From Paenibacillus sp. FSL K6-1096 (GTDB lineage Bacteria; Bacillota; Bacilli; Paenibacillales; Paenibacillaceae), in NCBI RefSeq assembly GCF_037977055.1, contig NZ_CP150274.1, positions 4,960,001-5,024,000 on the forward strand: a stretch of DNA of 64,000 bases, given 5' to 3'. The notes under the pieces were generated by a model. That model was not told the DNA's origin, did no database searches, and saw only the letters and a program-made list of their open reading frames with translations. Position 1 is the stretch's first letter; every line of letters begins with the position of its first letter. Both the position numbers and the translations under genes were made by a program. Shown in pieces: positions 43,257 through 52,179 of the stretch.

Positions 43257-43354
43257 TGCAATCGGGCCTTCACCCTTTGCGAGTATTTAAATAAACTCGG
43301 TGCATGATGTATACTTTTCCTGATGACAGAAATCAGAAGAAAAGAGGCACGGCC

Positions 43355-44509
43355 ATGCACCTCGAGCTGAACGCAAGTGAATACAAAGTGTCCTCCGGCG
43401 GGTTGACGGTGGAGCTGCTGCCCAAGGAGTTTGCGCTGCTGCAGTTTCTGTACCGCAACCGGGGGCGGACCTTCAGCCGGGAGCAGCTGCTGGATAAAGT
43501 GTGGCCGATGGAGTACCCGGTGGAGCGGACGGTGGACGATCATATCTACCGGCTGCGCAAGAAGCTGCGGCCATTGAACGGCATCGGCATCAAAACCATC
43601 CGCGGCTTCGGCTACAGTCTGACGCTCCCCGGCAGCCTTGCGGGTGTGGCGGTGAATCCGGCAACGCATGACTCTGAGCTGCGGGAGACCATGCGCGAGG
43701 TCTTCTCAAAATTCCATGTGTATGGCCAGGGCAATTCGATACTGACTTTGGCCCGCCAGCAGGACATCCTTGGCTATGAGCTGGACCCGCATTATGCAAT
43801 GGTGGTTCATTTCGTGCAGGGAGATCTGGAGTGGCTGATTCATACGGGCGAGCTTCCGCTGAAGGACCGGCTCTTTTACCTCAGCCTGTTCTACTTCTTC
43901 ACGGGCAATCCCAAGGAGAAGGTGGAATACGCCGAGCGCCTCATTGAACGGAAGCTGCTGAATCCGGCGGATCAGCTGGAGCTGGAGATTCTGACGATGC
44001 TGGATCTGTATACCCTGGCCGGACGGCCGCAGCAGGCGTTGGAACTTCTGAAACGCACCTACCAAGTCATCGCCGGACCCGGCTTCGAGAACTTCATACC
44101 CGTCACGATGATTACCGAGCTGTTCATCCATCTTGTTGCCGGTGCTGGTGAGGTGGAGCTGGAACGGCTGGATGAAGCAGTGGAACGGGTGCTGCGGGAT
44201 AAGCCATTTTTGCGCGAGATTGGCAGTTATAAGGTGGTACAAGGACTCTGGGCGCTGCGGCGGGAACAATGGGCAGAGGGGGATAAGCTGATCCAGGAGG
44301 GGCTGCAGGTGATGGAGATGTCCGGCTTCATTCCGCTGCGGCTCTATTCGATCTACCGGATTCACCATTTCTGCCGCATGTTCCTGGCGGGAAGCGCTTT
44401 GGACCGCAAATATGAGGAGCTGTTCACTACGGGGCTTGAAGTCTGCGGCCTGCCCCGGCTGGAGCAGATGCTTGAGGAGCTGCTGCTGGGGCAGCTGGAA
44501 GCCCTCTGA
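43355..44509 (+). CDS. OmpR-type winged-helix regulator with helical repeat C-terminus
   Basis: A 384-residue protein. The N-terminal about 95 residues are an OmpR/PhoB-type DNA-binding domain (LPKEFALLQFLYRNRGRTFSREQLLDKVWP, VDDHIYRLRKKL, IKTIRGFGYSL). The remainder is all-helical and TPR-like. There is no receiver domain, so the layout resembles SARP-type regulators. The ATG at 43355 follows GAGG; an open frame extends upstream. The next gene is an MFS exporter 80 bases downstream, which it may control. Confidence 0.8.
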   Translation: MHLELNASEYKVSSGGLTVELLPKEFALLQFLYRNRGRTFSREQLLDKVWPMEYPVERTVDDHIYRLRKKLRPLNGIGIKTIRGFGYSLTLPGSLAGVAVNPATHDSELRETMREVFSKFHVYGQGNSILTLARQQDILGYELDPHYAMVVHFVQGDLEWLIHTGELPLKDRLFYLSLFYFFTGNPKEKVEYAERLIERKLLNPADQLELEILTMLDLYTLAGRPQQALELLKRTYQVIAGPGFENFIPVTMITELFIHLVAGAGEVELERLDEAVERVLRDKPFLREIGSYKVVQGLWALRREQWAEGDKLIQEGLQVMEMSGFIPLRLYSIYRIHHFCRMFLAGSALDRKYEELFTTGLEVCGLPRLEQMLEELLLGQLEAL

Positions 44510-44588
44510 TATTTCTCTGACAATTCTCCGTTATCTTAGGATCATAGATGGAACATCTAAGATTACAGGTAACCTGGAGGAATGTAAG

Positions 44589-45869
44589 ATGGAGATTTCA
44601 ACCAAGCAGGGAACAAGCCTGCTGCATAACACAACGTACATGCGTGTCTACACCGCGTTCGCCACCGCCAGCTTCGGCGACTGGTTCGACGCGCTGGCCA
44701 TTCAGGTATTGGTCGGCTACCGCTGGCAGGCCAGTCCGCTGATGCTGGCGCTCATACCGGTAGCTCTGGCGCTGCCGAGCATTCTGCTCGGCTCGGTTGC
44801 CGGCGCAGCCGCCGACCGGATGAACAAGCTGAAGCTGATGCGTACCTGCGATCTGCTGACCGCGCTGCTGACCCTGCTGGTGCTGCTTGCGCCGAACATG
44901 CTCTGGCTGCTGCCGCTGCTGGCCCTGCGCTCCGCGCTGTCCACGCTGAACATGCCGGCCCAGCAGTCCCTGACCCGCAGTCTGGTCCGGGAGGATCAGC
45001 TGCTGCAGGCCTCATCACTGAACGGACTGGTCAACCAAGGCTCCAAAATCGCCGGACCCTTGCTCGGCGGTCTGGCGCTCGCCTTCCTTACGCCCCAGTG
45101 GTGCATTCTGCTGAATGCCGTGCTGCGCAGCTGCTCCTATCTGCTGCTGCTGTCTGTCAAGCGTATCCGTCAGGATGAAGCAGACAGCAAGCGGTCTGAA
45201 GCGCCGGAAGGTAAGGTTTCGCTTGGCACCATGTGGCGGGAAGGCTGGGGCTTTCTGCTGCGCAGCCGCCTGCTGCTGACCGCGATGCTGTTCGGACTCG
45301 CCGGATCGCTGGTCATTCAGGTGGTTGATTTTCAATTCACCAGTCTGTTCCGGATCTTCGCCCCGGAGCGGGAAGCGCTGCTGGGCTGGATGGTTGCCGC
45401 TACGGGAGCAGGCGCAGTGCTGATCATCCTGATGCTGAACAAGCTGAAATCCGAAGGCGGGTATGGCTGGAAGCTGGGCTTGGGGTATGTGCTGATTGGC
45501 GGGTCGATTGCCGCGCTGGGTCTGCTTCAGCCGGGGGCGTCGATTCTGTGGGTGCTGCTCATCGGGTTCGTGCTGGGGATCGGCAACGGCATGTTTATGG
45601 TTACTTTCAATTATTGTCTGCAAAAAGAAACCCCGCCGCACATGACCGGCCGCATCTTCGGCATCCAGAATACCGTACTCAGCACGGTCCTGATTGTAGC
45701 GCCTCTGCTGGGTGGTGTGCTGGTGCAGTATGCGGGTCCGGCCCGTATTTTTGTCACTATCGGCTTGCTGCTGTTGGTTCTGGGGGTGGCCGGGCTAATG
45801 TTCGGGCGCCAGCTCTGGCCGGCGGCAAGCAATACAGCAGAGAGCGCCGTTCAGGGGGCGGTTCATTAA
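44589..45869 (+). CDS. MFS transporter (exporter-like, MefA/macrolide-efflux branch)
   Basis: A 426-residue, twelve-helix major facilitator. The start MEISTKQGTSLLHNTTYMRVYTAFATASFGDWFDALAIQVLV and the helix pair with AGAAADRMNKLKLM (motif A position) and QSLTRSLVREDQLLQASSLNGLVNQGSKIAGPLLGG are typical of the macrolide-efflux-like branch. The ATG at 44589 has GGAGG upstream. It probably exports a drug or metabolite. It lies between a winged-helix regulator and a histidine phosphatase, all pointing the same way. Confidence 0.87.
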   Translation: MEISTKQGTSLLHNTTYMRVYTAFATASFGDWFDALAIQVLVGYRWQASPLMLALIPVALALPSILLGSVAGAAADRMNKLKLMRTCDLLTALLTLLVLLAPNMLWLLPLLALRSALSTLNMPAQQSLTRSLVREDQLLQASSLNGLVNQGSKIAGPLLGGLALAFLTPQWCILLNAVLRSCSYLLLLSVKRIRQDEADSKRSEAPEGKVSLGTMWREGWGFLLRSRLLLTAMLFGLAGSLVIQVVDFQFTSLFRIFAPEREALLGWMVAATGAGAVLIILMLNKLKSEGGYGWKLGLGYVLIGGSIAALGLLQPGASILWVLLIGFVLGIGNGMFMVTFNYCLQKETPPHMTGRIFGIQNTVLSTVLIVAPLLGGVLVQYAGPARIFVTIGLLLLVLGVAGLMFGRQLWPAASNTAESAVQGAVH

Positions 45870-45889
45870 CAGACAGACAGGAGGAGCTT

Positions 45890-46456
45890 ATGACAACTTA
45901 TATCTATATGGTGAGACACGGGGATTCGCTGCGGACCGGGGTGGATGAATGGACGCGCGGCCTGTCGCCGAAGGGGGAAGAGGATGCCCTGCGGGTCACT
46001 GAATGTCTGAAGGATGAAGGGATAGATGTGATGTACAGCAGCCCGTATATCCGGGCGGTCAATACAATTGCGGATTTGGCGGATAAGCTGGAGCAGGAAA
46101 TCATTCTGGTGGATGATCTGAGAGAAAAGGTGTGGATGGAGGGCGACGAGCAGCTATCTGACGAAGACCTGTACCTTGAACTCCAGAAAATGTACACCGA
46201 TCCGGATTACGCCCTGCCGGGCGGGGAATCGAACCGGGAGTGCCAGGAGCGGGCGGTGAAGACGCTGCAGGATATTCTGCGGACCCATGCCGGCAAAAGA
46301 GTAGCCATCGGCACCCACGGCATGGTGATGTCCCTGATGATGGGCTATTTCGCCCCGGAGTACGGTCTGGACTTCCTGCTGCAGACCACGAAGCCGGATA
46401 TTTATGTTATGGAGTTCAAGGAAGATAAAGTATCGGTGCGGCGGCTGCCTATTTAA
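45890..46456 (+). CDS. Histidine phosphatase family protein (phosphoglycerate mutase-like)
   Basis: A 188-residue enzyme. The motif MVRHGDS gives the catalytic Arg and His (RHG), LRVTECL and YSSPYIRAVNTI give the second Arg, and IGTHGMVMSL the second His. It is a phosphatase rather than a mutase by its short length; the substrate is unknown. The ATG at 45890 follows AGGAGG, 20 bases after the MFS gene, with which it is probably co-transcribed. Confidence 0.87.
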   Translation: MTTYIYMVRHGDSLRTGVDEWTRGLSPKGEEDALRVTECLKDEGIDVMYSSPYIRAVNTIADLADKLEQEIILVDDLREKVWMEGDEQLSDEDLYLELQKMYTDPDYALPGGESNRECQERAVKTLQDILRTHAGKRVAIGTHGMVMSLMMGYFAPEYGLDFLLQTTKPDIYVMEFKEDKVSVRRLPI

Positions 46457-46660
46457 GCTATACGTTAGAATTGATAGAACTAGTGAGTGAAATAAGGGCG
46501 GATAAGCTTGAGTATAGTCGAGCAACAGTTAATGATTATATAACCCTTCCATGAGGATGGTTCACTTAAGTCTGAATCAGTTGAAATTGAATAATGCTCA
46601 ATAAATTAAGGTGGCAAATGGAAGGATAGATAATAATTAATTTGAGAATGAAGGTATCAT

Positions 46661-46978
46661 ATGGAGCCTGACTTAGAGAAGGAATTAAAGAAAATATGCA
46701 TAGACCTTTCTGTGAAGTTAAGGGGGAACGGAGGAGGGGATGGGAATGCTTTAATTGATTATGATTTAATTCAATATCTGCATACAACATTGGATGCCTA
46801 TAAAGAATCCATTCATAAAAAAGAAATGATTCCTAAAGAAATAGTATGGTCTCTTTTATATACCAGCAGCAGGTTCTATATACAAAGTCAATATTCAAGG
46901 AATAGGTCAGATCTCATGGCTGAATTTGAAAGACTGAACCATAAGTTACTTTATGTTTTCGATGATCAGGACACTTAG
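46661..46978 (+). CDS. Small hypothetical protein in a low-GC segment
   Basis: A 105-residue, mostly helical, soluble protein beginning MEPDLEKELKKICIDLSVKLRGNGGGDGNALIDYDLIQYLH. The ATG at 46661 has only a weak site (GAAGGT). I do not recognise it; size and helix pattern recall small immunity-type proteins, but this is a guess. The segment from 46460 to 47400 is much richer in A and T than its neighbours, which suggests recent acquisition. It is followed by a terminator. Confidence 0.6.
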   Translation: MEPDLEKELKKICIDLSVKLRGNGGGDGNALIDYDLIQYLHTTLDAYKESIHKKEMIPKEIVWSLLYTSSRFYIQSQYSRNRSDLMAEFERLNHKLLYVFDDQDT

Positions 46979-47038
46979 CAATTATTTACTACTAAATGGT
47001 ATAGAGTTGACATGCAACAATAACACAATAAATTCAAG

Positions 47039-47076
47039 AAGGCAGTCGATCCATGTGGTTGGCTGCCTCTTTTAAT
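47039..47076 (+). terminator. Terminator after the low-GC hypothetical gene
   Basis: AAGGCAGTCGATCCA and TGGTTGGCTGCCT pair imperfectly, followed by CTTTT. It is about 60 bases after the stop at 46978. Confidence 0.7.
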
Positions 47077-47226
47077 AATCGTATTCAGCTGGTCGGAACG
47101 GATAATCAATAACGATGATTCCTTCAACAGGAACAATTTGATTAGTTTTGGGTTTGAAGCGAAATGTCAGGCATAGTTGCATTCAGTACATTTAAAAAAC
47201 AGTTAAAGTGAAGGGTTTCTTACTCT

Positions 47227-47358
47227 AACTGTAGTCTGTACAACTAAATCTGCGTGAGTGGGCGAGATCCTGGGTACTGAGGTATTTCAATTGTACAAAA
47301 TACAGCTAAACGGGTATTCGGCGATAAATCCAATTTTTTAGTTGTACGGACTGCACTT
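47227..47358. repeat. MITE-like element: 132 bases with inverted ends
   Basis: The ends 47227-47248 and 47337-47358 are inverted copies matching at 19 of 22 bases (inner core TTTAGTTGTACGGACT). There is no coding frame. An internal TTGTACAAAATACAGC resembles the ends. The element occupies most of the 444-base gap before the TatD gene. Confidence 0.6.
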
Positions 47359-47422
47359 AAGCATATCGCTTGCACCTTAACAGGTGTGAAGCTGATGCTG
47401 TATTTGAGTGGAGCGCCTTGCC

Positions 47423-48190
47423 CTACAGCCCATAGAACCGCACCGTATTCGCCGTAAGTCTCGCCTTCGCTTCAGCCAGTGTATATCCATGCAGCGCCCC
47501 CCATGCGGCAGCCACGTCATGCACCACCGCCGGATGGGTGGGGCGTCCGGCGAACGGTCCCTCGAACGGCCAGGGGCCATCCGTTTCGGCCATGACCAGC
47601 TCCGGCGGGTAGCGGCGCGCCAGGTCCTGGATCTCCGGTTCATAGAGGATGTCGGGGGTGAAGGAGATGTAGTACCCCTGGCGGATCATCCGTTCAATAG
47701 TAGCCTCCGGCCCCTTGAACCAATGGAAATGGGCACGCGTAATCGGGTGCTGCTCCAGCAGATCGCAGACAGTCCAGGCGTCCTCATAGACGCTATGCAG
47801 CACCACCGGCTTGTCCAGCCGGACTGCCAGGCCCAGAAGCCTGTCCAGCAGCCGGAGGTAAGGCTCCTGATCCCAGGCTTCGCCGCTCGCTTCGGCCTCG
47901 GCCCGGGTATAGTAAGGCAGCCCGATCTCGCCGACGGCTATCATGCTGTCAGCGTGAGTGGTCATCCACTTCAGCAGCTCATTAAGCTCTTCCTCTCCAG
48001 GCAGCGGCTGCTCGGGATGGAAGCCGTAAGCCGGCTTCACCAGGCCGGGATATCCGGCTGCCAGCTCCCGGGTCCGCTTGCTGGAGGCGAGATTCATGGA
48101 GACTGCGATCAGGGCCTCGATGCCCTGATTCTCCAGTCCCTCCAGCACGCTGTCTTCATATTGGTCCAGATGAATATGGGCATCAATCAT
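47423..48190 (-). CDS. TatD family metal-dependent hydrolase
   Basis: A 255-residue amidohydrolase-fold protein. MIDAHIHLDQY gives the metal-binding HxH; YGFHPEQP, VGEIGLPYY, VLHSVYEDAW, HFHWFKG and AETDGPWP are the remaining TatD motifs (metal-binding Glu, His and Asp). TatD proteins are 3'-5' DNA/RNA exonucleases or related hydrolases; VGEIGLPYYTR differs from the usual GLDY, so it belongs to a TatD-like branch. The start at 48190 is chosen for its GGAGG spacing over a TTG two codons upstream. Confidence 0.88.
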   Translation of the reverse strand: MIDAHIHLDQYEDSVLEGLENQGIEALIAVSMNLASSKRTRELAAGYPGLVKPAYGFHPEQPLPGEEELNELLKWMTTHADSMIAVGEIGLPYYTRAEAEASGEAWDQEPYLRLLDRLLGLAVRLDKPVVLHSVYEDAWTVCDLLEQHPITRAHFHWFKGPEATIERMIRQGYYISFTPDILYEPEIQDLARRYPPELVMAETDGPWPFEGPFAGRPTHPAVVHDVAAAWGALHGYTLAEAKARLTANTVRFYGL

Positions 48191-48217
48191 GTGCAAGCTC
48201 CTCCTTCCGGCAGCGGA

Positions 48218-49342
48218 TTATTTCTCCACAATGGCTTCGCCCCGGTCATCCGGCTCAAAAGCAATAGCCCCCAGCTCCATCCCCGTCTTGCCTGCCTTAT
48301 ATTCCAGCTTCAAGGTTCCTACACTCTCAGTCATTCCGACCATCAGGCTGGTGTCGGCCAGCAGCTTGTTATTCTCCACGCTGTAATAGGTCACCGCACC
48401 AATTGCCGCTGTGCTGCCGAAATATTTCAAGCCGTCCTCAGCGCGGTCCGGGAGTCTAAGCGTCACCTTGGAGGGAACGGTTCCCTGAAGCTCCAGCTTC
48501 AGCAGCACATCCTTCTGATCCAATGTAATACTGGAGGAGACTGCTGCGCGGGCGGCCACGTCTGCCGCAGGTACGGAGAGCTCTTTGCCCTGTTCAGGCT
48601 TCACCACATGGACCTCCTGCGCAACCAGTGAGGTTCCGGTTCCAAGGGTGAATACAACGGTGGCCTCCGGTTTGCCGTCCGAATCTACATCGGCATAGTA
48701 AAGCTGAGGCGGGTGCGAGTAGTCTCTGGGTACGGTCCAGTTGAAGCGCTGCTTCTTGCCGTTAACCTCAAGGATGAAGCCTTTGTAGGTATTGCCGTCC
48801 TTCAGCGCGGCGTACAGCTTCACTTTACTGTTAGTACCGGCAACGGCAAGAGGCTCTGTCGGAACCCTGACCGTGGTGCTCAGATCGCCTGGGGTAACAG
48901 TGACCCGGCTTCCGCCGGGTTTCAGCTCTGTAACAGCTCCCGTAAGGGAGTCCAGCGTAGCCGCCGCGATATACACACGCCCGGCCTTCAGCAGCACAGG
49001 CGCGTCCAGCGTCTCATTAGAGCCTCCGTCCGTTTGCGTATAGCTGACCTTCATGGAAGCGCTACCGGGTGTGAGAATGGTCTTGTCCCAGCTCGTGAAC
49101 AGTGTAAGCTGTTTGAGGGTGTTGTTCCATTGTAATTGCATCGGGTAGAATTCCAGCAGCGTGCGGGCCGGAACATACAGGGTGCCGCCGGAATGGAAGG
49201 GCGCAGCATGGGGCAGGACAGCTTGTCCGTCCACCACAAGGGATAGCGGTGCAGGTGCAGAATGAACTGTATCTATAGGTGAAGCCGCGGCAGCGCCGGC
49301 CAGAAGCAGGGCAAGGGCGGAAGCGGCGATCAATTTTTTCAT
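48218..49342 (-). CDS. Exported protein with copper-amine-oxidase-like stalk domain
   Basis: A 374-residue secreted protein. Signal peptide (MKKLIAASALALLLAGAAAAS), then a stalk domain (about 30-135; LPHAAPFHSGGTLYVPARTLLEFYPMQLQWN and YIAAATLDSLTG) and a C-terminal part of unknown fold, with DVDSDGKPEATVVF resembling a calcium-binding or FG-GAP-like segment. Stalk domains probably attach to the cell wall. The ATG at 49342 follows GGAGG. Role unknown. Confidence 0.75.
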   Translation of the reverse strand: MKKLIAASALALLLAGAAAASPIDTVHSAPAPLSLVVDGQAVLPHAAPFHSGGTLYVPARTLLEFYPMQLQWNNTLKQLTLFTSWDKTILTPGSASMKVSYTQTDGGSNETLDAPVLLKAGRVYIAAATLDSLTGAVTELKPGGSRVTVTPGDLSTTVRVPTEPLAVAGTNSKVKLYAALKDGNTYKGFILEVNGKKQRFNWTVPRDYSHPPQLYYADVDSDGKPEATVVFTLGTGTSLVAQEVHVVKPEQGKELSVPAADVAARAAVSSSITLDQKDVLLKLELQGTVPSKVTLRLPDRAEDGLKYFGSTAAIGAVTYYSVENNKLLADTSLMVGMTESVGTLKLEYKAGKTGMELGAIAFEPDDRGEAIVEK

Positions 49343-49469
49343 AAGATAACCTCCGGAGTCTGGAAATTCCAATCCCTTGTATTATAAATGAAAAACACCG
49401 CCAGCGGGTCACGTTCTGTTAACAAAGATAAGACAAGGCTGTTACATTGCTGAAAATACCGGCTGACCT

Positions 49470-50045
49470 TTAAGCCTCAATCCCTCCCAGCGCCAGCAGT
49501 ACCAACGCCCTGACAGAAGATTCACCCAGTTCTCCTCCGGTCAGCAGCAGCCGGTAGAAGATGGGGCCGTAGACGAGATCGATACAGCTCCCGATATCCA
49601 GATCCTGCTTCAATTCCCCCCTGACTATCCCCCGTTCAAAAAGCTTCCAGGCCTCCTGGCGGCGCGGGCCGAAGTATCTGCTCCGGTAAGCCTCGGCCAG
49701 TCCGGCATCGGATTGTCCTTCGCCGATCAGCTCCGTAATCACTTTACCTTCCCGGCTGGAGAGGAACTGCGCGAGAGTCCCCGCATGGATCAGAATATCC
49801 TCCTTGGCGGACCCGGTATCCGGGATCGGCAGCCGGGCGTTCGCGGCGTTCAGATAACCGTCCATGACCACGGCCGCCTTGTTCGGCCACCATTTATAGA
49901 TCGTGGCTTTGCTGACCTGGGCCTGCTCGGCAATCTTCTCCACCGTCACAGCGGCGAATCCCATCTCCAGCAATAGATCATACGAAGCCTTCAGGATGGC
50001 ATTTTTGGCCTCGGTATTACGCGGACGGCCTCTTTTTTTCTCCAT
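49470..50045 (-). CDS. TetR family transcriptional regulator
   Basis: A 191-residue repressor: an N-terminal helix-turn-helix (EAKNAILKASYDLLLEMGFAAVTVEKIAEQAQVSKATIYKWWPNKAAVV) after a basic start (MEKKRGRPRN), and a helical ligand-binding domain. The ATG at 50045 follows AGGAGG. It is divergent from an MFS efflux gene, with two palindromes in the shared promoter region, so it most likely represses that gene and itself until a drug binds. Confidence 0.92.
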   Translation of the reverse strand: MEKKRGRPRNTEAKNAILKASYDLLLEMGFAAVTVEKIAEQAQVSKATIYKWWPNKAAVVMDGYLNAANARLPIPDTGSAKEDILIHAGTLAQFLSSREGKVITELIGEGQSDAGLAEAYRSRYFGPRRQEAWKLFERGIVRGELKQDLDIGSCIDLVYGPIFYRLLLTGGELGESSVRALVLLALGGIEA

Positions 50046-50083
50046 AATGATTCCTCCTATAAGAATGAACTCAACTATAATGG

Positions 50084-50168
50084 AGTATATCATAAAACTG
50101 CCTATTTACAATACTGAACGTTTAGTATATTATTTGCTCATAGCTAATTAATGGACTGAACGTTCAGT
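50084..50168. promoter_or_regulatory. TetR operators and promoter between tetR and the MFS gene
   Basis: Two palindromes share the core CTGAACGTT: TACTGAACGTTTAGTA (50112-50127) and ACTGAACGTTCAGT (50155-50168, perfect). On the minus strand TTGTAA (50106-50111), 16 bases, TATACT (50084-50089) is the tetR promoter; the first operator touches its -35. The second is 29 bases before the MFS start codon. Confidence 0.85.
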
Positions 50169-50196
50169 ATTTAAAAAATGGAAGGTGGAGTTTCAA

Positions 50197-51417
50197 ATGA
50201 AGGCTAACGCTCCGGTGCAACAACAAGCAGGTTCCCCTGAAGCCGCAAAGGCTGTTCCCGGCTGGATCACATTTCTGCTGGCCGTATCGTGCGGACTGAT
50301 CGTAGCGAATCTCTATTATACCCAGACGCTGGTTGGGCCAATCGGACAGGCGATTCATCTGTCGGCCGGAGCAACAGGACTAATCGTTACGCTGACGCAA
50401 ATCGGTTATGTCGCCGGGCTGCTGTTCATCGTCCCGCTCAGTGATATTATCGAGAACCGGCGGCTGACGGTAATGTCGCTGATACTGGTTGTAGTCTCCC
50501 TGGCGCTATCCGTCCTTGTACCGAATGCACCGCTGTTTCTGGCCGCCTCGCTGCTGATCGGGCTGGGCTCGGTAGCGGCGCAGGTCCTGGTGCCGTACGC
50601 CTCCTATCTGGCCTCAGAGGAAGACCGCGGCCGGGTCGTCGGCAATGTCATGAGCGGGCTGCTGCTGGGTATTATGTTCGCCCGTCCGGTCGCCAGCTTC
50701 ATGGCCGGCCTCTGGGGCTGGAAGTCCATCTTCGTGGTCTCAGCGGTCGTAACTGCGCTGTTGACGCTGCTATTGTCCCGTATCCTGCCCGCCCGTAAGC
50801 CCGCTCCCGGCTTGAATTATGGACAGTTAATCCGCTCCCTGGGCACATTGCTCATGCATACGCCGGTGCTGCGGCGCCGCGCCTTATACCAGGCCAGCTT
50901 GTTCGGCTCCTTCAGCCTGTTCTGGACGACCGTTCCCCTGCATCTGTCCAGCGAGTATCATCTGTCCCAGCAGGGAATCGCCCTGTTTGCCCTGGCTGGT
51001 GTGGGCGGAGCTGTAGCCGCGCCGATCGCGGGCAGACTGGCTGACAAGGGCTGGACCCGCTTATTGACCGGGCTGGGTATTTCCCTGGCGGCAGTCTCCT
51101 TCATTCTGGCCTATCTGCTGCGGGATACCTCCAACCTGACACTGGGCCTACTGGTGCTCACAGCCATTCTGCTCGATATGAGCGTATCCGGCAATCTGGT
51201 GCTCGGGCAACGGGCGATTTATTCACTGGGCAACGAGACCCGGGGACGGCTGAACGGATTGTTTATGGCGATCTTTTTTGTAGGCGGTGCTGTCGGCTCT
51301 TCACTGGGTGCCTGGGCCTATGCGTATGGCGGCTGGAGCCTGGCGACCCTGATCGGGCTGGCGCTTCCGGTGCTGGCGCTGGTGTACTTCATGACCGAGA
51401 AGAAGGGGGCGGCCTGA
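50197..51417 (+). CDS. MFS efflux transporter (DHA1 type)
   Basis: A 406-residue, twelve-helix transporter. LIVANLYYTQTLVGPIGQAI and VTLTQIGYVAGLLFIVPLSDIIENRRL (motif A) fit the DHA1 group; YASYLASEEDRGRVVGNVMSGLLLGIMFAR matches motif C of antiporters. The ATG at 50197 follows GGTGGAG. It is the likely target of the divergent TetR and should export toxic compounds by proton exchange. Confidence 0.9.
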   Translation: MKANAPVQQQAGSPEAAKAVPGWITFLLAVSCGLIVANLYYTQTLVGPIGQAIHLSAGATGLIVTLTQIGYVAGLLFIVPLSDIIENRRLTVMSLILVVVSLALSVLVPNAPLFLAASLLIGLGSVAAQVLVPYASYLASEEDRGRVVGNVMSGLLLGIMFARPVASFMAGLWGWKSIFVVSAVVTALLTLLLSRILPARKPAPGLNYGQLIRSLGTLLMHTPVLRRRALYQASLFGSFSLFWTTVPLHLSSEYHLSQQGIALFALAGVGGAVAAPIAGRLADKGWTRLLTGLGISLAAVSFILAYLLRDTSNLTLGLLVLTAILLDMSVSGNLVLGQRAIYSLGNETRGRLNGLFMAIFFVGGAVGSSLGAWAYAYGGWSLATLIGLALPVLALVYFMTEKKGAA

Positions 51418-51480
51418 GACAAGGGAGCCTGCTTTCAACAATAAACCGCATAGCCAGTTAATCCTGGAGAAATTACAGTA

Positions 51481-51516
51481 GGCAGGGGAGCCTTTATCCT
51501 CTGTCTTTTTTTTCGT
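51481..51516 (+). terminator. Terminator of the MFS gene
   Basis: GGCAGGGGA pairs with TCCTCTGTC (with wobbles), followed by TTTTTTTT. Confidence 0.7.
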
Positions 51517-51609
51517 CCGCTGATGTAATGGAACCGGTACATAGAGCGTATTAACCCGCGTAACAATACTTGGCCAAGTACATTCTCCCTGGAAAGGAGG
51601 GCCGGAAGG

Positions 51610-52179
51610 ATGCAAGAGCGCGCATTGCTGCCTTTGATTCATGGTCAGATTGCCCCGAATATAGAGACAGAGACAGAGCTGGAGTTTCCAGCGGTTTTTG
51701 AAGCCTATTACAAAAGGATATACAACTATATCGCGTACCGGGTGGACTGCCGTTACACCGCGGAGGACTTAGCGAGCCAGGTTTTTGAGAAGACGCTGTC
51801 CAAATTATCCGGTTATTCCCCGGAGAAGGCGCCGCTGGAGGTGTGGCTGTTCGCCATTGCCCGCAATGTAGTCAATGATTATTACCGCAGCCGGGCAAGG
51901 CAGCGCTTCTTCTCGCTGGACAGCATCCGGGAGCTGATCTCCGGACGGAAAGAGCCGGAGGCCCAGATGCTGGACAAGGAGCGCAGCGGCAGGCTGCAGC
52001 AGGCGCTCGATACGCTCAGTGCGAAGGAGCGGAATCTGATTGCCCTGAAGTTCGGGGCCGATCTGAAGAATACCGAAATTGCCCGGATTACCGGAATGTC
52101 GGAGAGCAATGTCGGGGTCATTCTCTATCGCAGTATGAGGAAGCTGAAATCTGAAATAGGGAGTGTGGAGGAGCTATGA
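51610..52179 (+). CDS. ECF-type RNA polymerase sigma factor
   Basis: A 189-residue sigma-70 family factor with region 2 (about 28-95; FEAYYKRIYNYIAYRVDCRYTAEDLASQVF) and region 4 (about 130-185; LDTLSAKERNLIALKFGADLKNTEIARITGMSESNVGVILYRSMRKLK), without regions 1 and 3. The ATG at 51610 follows AAGGAGG. Its stop overlaps the anti-sigma gene (ATGA), which indicates a dedicated pair. The signal is unknown, probably at the cell envelope. Confidence 0.92.
   Translation: MQERALLPLIHGQIAPNIETETELEFPAVFEAYYKRIYNYIAYRVDCRYTAEDLASQVFEKTLSKLSGYSPEKAPLEVWLFAIARNVVNDYYRSRARQRFFSLDSIRELISGRKEPEAQMLDKERSGRLQQALDTLSAKERNLIALKFGADLKNTEIARITGMSESNVGVILYRSMRKLKSEIGSVEEL

Noticed and set aside
45548..45889. 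Upstream extension of the histidine phosphatase frame
   Set aside because: Overlaps the end of the MFS gene; the ATG at 45890 has AGGAGG and begins the family motif.
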